A stretch of 64,000 bases of DNA. It comes from Phallusia mammillata. Its lineage: Eukaryota; Chordata; Ascidiacea; Phlebobranchia; Ascidiidae. Shown one piece after another: positions 59,401-64,000 of this stretch (within the stretch, counting starts at the first letter, position 1; each line of letters opens with the position of its first letter). The DNA lies in NCBI GenBank assembly GCA_003260075.1, contig QLIY01000817.1:1-64000 (forward strand), written 5' to 3'. Below the pieces are notes generated by a model. The model was not told the DNA's origin, searched no databases, and saw only the letters and a list, made by a program, of their open reading frames with translations. The translations under genes were made by a program, and so were the position numbers.

Positions 59401-59416
59401 ATGGTAGTTGGTGACA

Positions 59417-60525
59417 ATGTGCATGTGCTACCTAGCACCGTCCAAAATACGGTTTAGCCAGGACACCATAGCAACAATCTTCCAAAATGGAGAACCTATA
59501 AATGAGCTGATCAATAAAATTGGCTGCGGCGACTTAAAGGTTGAAGATATAAAACCTATTAAAGTCGCAAGAATCGACGAAAAGTATTACAGCTTAGACA
59601 ACAGGCGACTTTACGTGTTTCGTGTTTTACAAAAGCAAGGCAAAATCAACAACATCCCTGTTCGTTTGGTAAAGCACTTACCTGAGGTGAAACTGACAAC
59701 AAAAAACGACGGACGGTCTGTTCAAGTAAGAGGAGAGCAAACAAAACCTCACACATTCGAATCACAAACCCGGACCAGGTTAGTTTAATTTGACACAAAG
59801 CTATATATATATATTATCACGGGGTTCGAACCCAGGACACTCCCGGGGACGAATCCCGATAAGTTTTTTTATGTCTGTATGTGGGTCAGGCGCGCCAGGC
59901 CATTCGGTCAAGTTCCTGCCCACAAAGCTAAATATTTGTGATGTTTTATTCCGAAGGCATTTTACTGCCACTAAGTGTTTGGATGTTCACCGAAGTAAAC
60001 AATTAGGCTAAAACTGCAATACACTGTTGTGAAGATAAAAAAAATTCAATAGCATGTCTTGTTTTCATTTCCACTTGTTATTTTATTTTCAACGTTTATT
60101 AAAAGTACGCAAATACCTGCAGCGTAAAATGCGACAGATGTGTTCATTTATTGTCAGATTTGACCAACAGAAAAGTATAAGCGAATAGCTGTACCTTTAT
60201 CATGCAATACCAAAGTTTTGCTCCCTTTAGCGCTAACCGAAAAATTAAATTTTATTATTTTAAATCTCAAAACCGATCTGAAATATCTGCCGCCAACAAC
60301 CGTAACTATGGAAACGCATCCCTCGGGAGTAACCAAGGCAACACGTCAACAAAACTGGAAACAAAATCGCTGCCTGAGATACCTGTAGAAACGGGGATTG
60401 TGTCGTCAGCAAGGGCTTGTGACGAAACACTTTACCACGATGACGTGAACTATTACTACAATGACTCAGAACTTTACCAAAGTTACCAAACGTGTCACTT
60501 TGATTACAAAGTCCATCATGATGAG
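59417..60525 (+). pseudogene. DNRR-motif gene D, transmembrane type, damaged and cut by gap
   Basis: The expected start ATGGTAGTTGGTGAC (59401) is thrown out of frame by 4 extra bases (CATG) relative to B and E. A downstream ATG at 59417 restores the head frame (MCMCYLAPSKIRFSQD, KYYSLDNRRLYVFRVL). Exon 1 ends at 59778, phase 2. The exon 2 homologous segment would start at about 60264, but the acceptor reads TTTTAAATCT where E has TTTTAGATCT, so the AG is lost; another AG at 60230 could be used. Exon 2 has the Tyr-rich linker (NYYYNDSELYQSYQ) and runs into the 30-N gap before the membrane helix. Call: likely pseudogene, or a functional gene with shifted start and acceptor. Confidence 0.7.
59820..59923 (-). 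repeat. tRNA-derived SINE, copy c
   Basis: Minus strand GGGCAGGAACTTGACCGAAT ... GTCCTGGGTTCGAACCCCGT, in the intron of gene D. The same insertion sits at the same place in gene E. Confidence 0.85.
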
Positions 60526-60555
60526 NNNNNNNNNNNNNNNNNNNNNNNNNNNNNN
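60526..60555. other. Assembly gap, 30 N
   Basis: Unknown bases between exon 2 of D and the upstream region of E. Sequence right of the gap (TGCCTGGCATTCTTTG) matches 59228, the same point upstream of D, so the gap lies at a tandem-duplication boundary. Confidence 0.98.
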
Positions 60556-60709
60556 TGCCTGGCATTCTTTGATCGTTTGTGTTTTTGTCCTGTTTACTTG
60601 CAATGTACACAATATAAACTTGTGACTTATTTAACATGTTAAAACGTTTTGTCAATTTTAAATCCAAAAGCGGGTGTAGCAAAAATAGATCGATTGCAAA
60701 GAAGAAATA

Positions 60710-62010
60710 ATGGTAGCCGGTGACAATGTGTGCTGCCTAGCGCCGTCCGTAATACGGTTTAGCCAGGACACCATAGCTGCAAACTTCCAAAATGGAGAAC
60801 CTATAAATGATCTGATCAATAAAATTGGCTGCGGCGACTTAAAGGTTGAAGATATAAAACCTATTAAAGTCGCAAGAATCGACGAAAAGTATTACAGCGC
60901 GGACAACAGACGACTTTAGGTGTTTCGTGTTTTACAAAAGCAAGGCAAAATAAACAGCATCCCTGTTCGTTTCGTAAATCACTTACCCGAGTTTAAATGG
61001 TCAACAAAAAACGACGGACAGTCTGTTCAAGTTCGAGGAGAGCATACAAAACTTCACACATTCAAAACCCGTACCAGGTTAGTTCAATTTAACACTAAGC
61101 TAAATATTGATTTTTATCACGGGGTTCGAACCCAGGACACTCCCGGGGACGAATCACGATCAGTTTTTTTATGTCTGTATGTAGGTCAGGCGCGCCAGAC
61201 CATTCGGTCAAGTTCCTGCCCACAAAGCTAAATATTTCCTAAGTTTTATTCCGAATGCATTTTTCTACCGCCAAGTGTTTGAATGTGCAATGAAGTAAAC
61301 AATAAGGCTATAACTGCAATATACTGTTGTGAAGATATTTGTTTTTGTAGCCTGTCTTGCTTTCATTTCCACTTGTTATTTTATTTTCAACGTTTATTAA
61401 AAGTACGCAACTAACTGCAGCGTAAAATGCGACAGCTCTGTCCATTTATTGTCAAATTAACCGAATGAAAAGACAAAATTCAATTTTACAAACGAATAAC
61501 TGTATCTTTATCATGCAATACCCAAGTTTTGCTCCCTATAATGATTACCGAATTTTTTTTATACATTTTAGATCTCAAAACCGATCTGAAAAATCTTCCG
61601 CCAACGACCGTAACTATGGAAACTCGTCCTTCAGGAGTAACCAAGGCAACACGTCAACGAAACCGAAAACATCATCACAGCCTGAGATACCAGTACAAAC
61701 GGGGAATGTGTCGCCAGCAAGGGCTTGTGACGAAACACTTTGCCACTATGACGTGAACTATTACTACAATGACTCAGAACTTTACCAAAGTTACCAAACG
61801 TGTCACTTTGATTACAAAGTCCATCATGATGAGTATTATGTTAATCAAGATGACGACTCCTCTCGCAAAGACAGCAGTGACTCTGGCGGTTGGTCATTCA
61901 AAGTCAAGCTAATGGCCGGGCTTGGAGTTCTTGCATTAGCCTGGTATCTTCTATCTAAAAGCAACAAACAAATCACCGATGCTCCAAGTGCACCCAAAAT
62001 TGCAAAATAA
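60710..62010 (+). pseudogene. DNRR-motif gene E, transmembrane type, with nonsense codons
   Basis: Exon 1 60710-61077 and exon 2 61572-62010, phase-2 intron. The head matches B and D (MVAGDNVCCLAPSVIRFSQD) but TAG at 60917-60919 replaces the Tyr of DNRRLY, cutting the core motif. Exon 2 keeps the Tyr-rich linker, DSSDSGGWSFK and a hydrophobic helix (LMAGLGVLALAWYLLS). It ends at TAA (62008-62010) where B has a Glu codon; homology with B continues beyond (ATAAAATGT..CCATTCGTC), so the C-terminal extension was lost by a second nonsense change. As sequenced it makes only about 69 residues. The TAG could be an allele or sequencing error, in which case E would be tail-anchored. Confidence 0.75.
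61120..61223 (-). repeat. tRNA-derived SINE, copy d
   Basis: Near-identical to the copy at 59820 and in the same intron position of gene E, showing that the insertion predates the D/E duplication. Gene B's intron lacks it. Confidence 0.85.
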
Positions 62011-62019
62011 GTTATAAAA

Positions 62020-62950
62020 TGTACAATGCCATTCGTCGAGGATATTACACCGTTGTTTAGTATGTGGTAGGACGTTCTAAAGTATAATTGCTATGATGTC
62101 CTATTGAGATATTTATGCAGTGCCAGTAGAAAGTCTATGCAGTGCCGGTAGAAAGATAAACACACATTCACTTCATTTAACCGCTGTCTTCCCCCAAATA
62201 ACGCAAAAAATAATGTGGTAGCTTTCAACTGATAAGCAATTGTTCCCCGGCAAGTGTGCGATTTTTGATTTGGGAAGTTGTGCTTTCAGAGTTTTACATT
62301 CCAACAAAGTGTCTTATGGACCCAGAGTGGACGATTTTTAAACACACCATAATTTGCTTTTTGTTAAATTATTCAAGTAAATATTTATTACCCCCCCCCC
62401 GTGGTAGGACGTTCTAAAGTATAATTGCTATGATGTCCTATTGAGATAATTATGCAGTGCCAGTAGAAAGATAAACACGATTTTTAAACACACCATGATT
62501 TGCTTTTTGTTAAATTATTCAAGTAAATATTTATTTGGTTGTCAATGTCTATTTCTTGAATAATACTCGGTGTGAATCAAGGTCTCTATATAATTCATAT
62601 TTTCTTTTGTGATGTCGAAAGTAGTTTGACTTTACAATTCAATGGCATCTTCTCTGCATGAGGGCTACTGCTTCAAATATTATTCTTATCACTACCCAAA
62701 ATCATAAACGGGACAATCTTGACTTGGAAAGTCGAAACCATATTGGGAAAACGTCACGCAATAACTCATTACACATAAGTTGCCGATGACAAAACTGTAC
62801 TATGGATAGGTGAATCACACAACATTACCATAGAAAAAACGTCACAATATGCCTCATTAGTAGTTCTATTTTGAGAGCGCTGAAATTATCTAAGACTGTT
62901 CAAAGTTGGGTGTCAGCCAGTCAGAAAAATCAGATTGCAGTTGGTTGCAC
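62020..62950. other. Spacer between genes E and F with C-run duplication
   Basis: GTGGTAGGACGTTCTAAAGT and sequence to TTAAATTATTCAAGTAAATA occur, with different lengths, on both sides of the C-run at 62391-62400. The approach to gene F (about 62905-62959, TGTCAGCCAGTCAGAAAA) is shared with the 5' flank of gene C. Confidence 0.55.
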
Positions 62951-62959
62951 ATCTCGGAA

Positions 62960-64000
62960 ATGGCGTATACCAGCAATAAAGAAATACGGTTAGCTCCAAG
63001 TGAAATCAGATTCACTCAAGACACCATTGGACATACATTCACAAAAGGCGGAAGTGTCAATGAGGCTATAAAGAAAATCGAAAGAGGTTTAATGAAAGCA
63101 TCAGATTTTCCGAAAATTCGTGTCTGTATTCGGGATAACAAGTATTACAGCTTGGACAACCGGCGTCTTTACGTGTTTCGTGTGCTGGAAAAGAGAGGAA
63201 AGCTAAGACAAATTGGTGTTGTTAGGGTCACATACATTGACAAGTTTACAACAAACAACGACGGATACAGTATCGATGTGAGAGGACGCCACTACGAGAT
63301 CTACGATCATACGTTTGACACATTACGAAGTATTTCAGCACCTTTCAGTGAACTGGCCACAAGACCTGCAAGTTATTCACTTCCAAGGTATGTTTTGTAT
63401 TTTAGCTGTTGCTGCAAGACATATTAGACGTTTTGACGTGCCGTACAATATACCTTCATCAGGATAATGGATTATTTTGAAAAGTCAAAATGTTTTGTCT
63501 GTGTTTTGTTACTTTTGTCACTTTTGCGAAAAAAATGTCTTTTAACTACATTAACATATATTCTACAAAAAATACTCTACAAAAAAGTAGATTTTAAGTC
63601 GCGCAAAATGTGACAAATTCCCCCCCCCCCTAGCTGTTGCTGCCAGACATATTAAACGTTTTGACGTGCCATACAATATACCTTCATCAGGATAATGGCT
63701 TATATTGAAAAGTCAAAATGTTTTGCGTGTGTTTTGTTACTTTTGTCTCTTTTGTGAAAAAAAATGTTTTTTTGACTACATTAACAGAATACTCTACAAA
63801 AAGTAGATTTTAAGTCGCGCAAAATGTATCAAATTATAATAAAAAAGCCTACATTTGTAGCCATACTGTTGTATCGTATGACTTTACAAAGGTAAACTAC
63901 ATTCTTTTAACAAAGGTATAAGATTTTGGCATCACATAAAAGTATAATATTTCTTCATTTTCAAGCATGAATGCGGCAAATTCAATTGTGGTTGATATGG
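62960..64000 (+). CDS. DNRR-motif protein F, probably CaaX-tailed, truncated by window end
   Basis: Exon 1 62960-63387 (phase 2, donor GTATGT) and exon 2 from 63966 to beyond the window. Start chosen at Met 62960 (MAYTSNKEIRLAPSEIRFTQ), as in A and C. The head is intact: SVNEAIKKIERGLMKASDFP, KYYSLDNRRLYVFRVL, KRGKLRQIGVVRV, FTTNNDGYSIDVRG, then a longer region to PASYSLPR. It gives the full exon-1 pattern that is broken in C. Exon 2 starts after TTCATTTTCAAG with MNAANSIVVDM, identical to the start of C's tail, so a CaaX ending is expected but lies outside the window. The intron contains a partial duplication around a C-run (63620-63630). Confidence 0.85.

Overview
The window is AT-rich, intron-bearing animal DNA. 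Short exons with ordinary GT-AG introns, conserved animal genes (an eIF4G-type factor and a FUT8-type fucosyltransferase), tRNA-derived SINEs and hAT-like MITEs rule out a prokaryote. The compact genes and the repeated short element ending in ACTCA repeats suggest an ascidian tunicate such as Ciona; that assignment is inference. The assembly is rough. Twenty runs of C or G (10-94 nt) mostly join truncated and full copies of the same sequence, and there are single Ns at 5191, 5517, 24104 and 53541 and a 30-N gap at 60526-60555. Several apparent duplications are therefore probably artefacts.

Layout. 1-24.6 kb: no gene I can support; a 524-bp tandem repeat (1-1.3 kb), a CRE-motif array (3.3-3.8 kb), an A-rich minisatellite (4.2-5.1 kb), MITEs at 8.8 and 17.3 kb and a 46-bp hairpin at 16.9 kb. 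24.7-25.5 kb: an intronless gene for a PH-like domain protein. 27.8-42.8 kb: two tandem paralogues of a shortened eIF4G with matching exon structure (MIF4G plus MA3 only), separated by repeats. 44.8-49.8 kb: a FUT8-like alpha-1,6-fucosyltransferase with type II signal anchor and no C-terminal SH3 domain. 50.3-64 kb: a cluster of six two-exon genes, one on the minus strand and five on the plus strand.

The cluster at 50.3-64 kb is the most novel part. Each gene has a first exon encoding a head of about 120 residues with the motif KYYS(L/E/A)DNRRLYVFRVL, which I read as ParB/sulfiredoxin-like. In every copy where the junction can be read, the head is joined through a phase-2 intron to a tail that anchors it to membrane: either a geranylgeranyl-type CaaX box (CVIL, CIIL) or a Tyr-rich linker plus one transmembrane helix. 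Two neighbouring copies are decaying (frameshift, lost splice acceptor, nonsense codons). I recognise no described system with this architecture; the fold assignment is inference from motif pattern.
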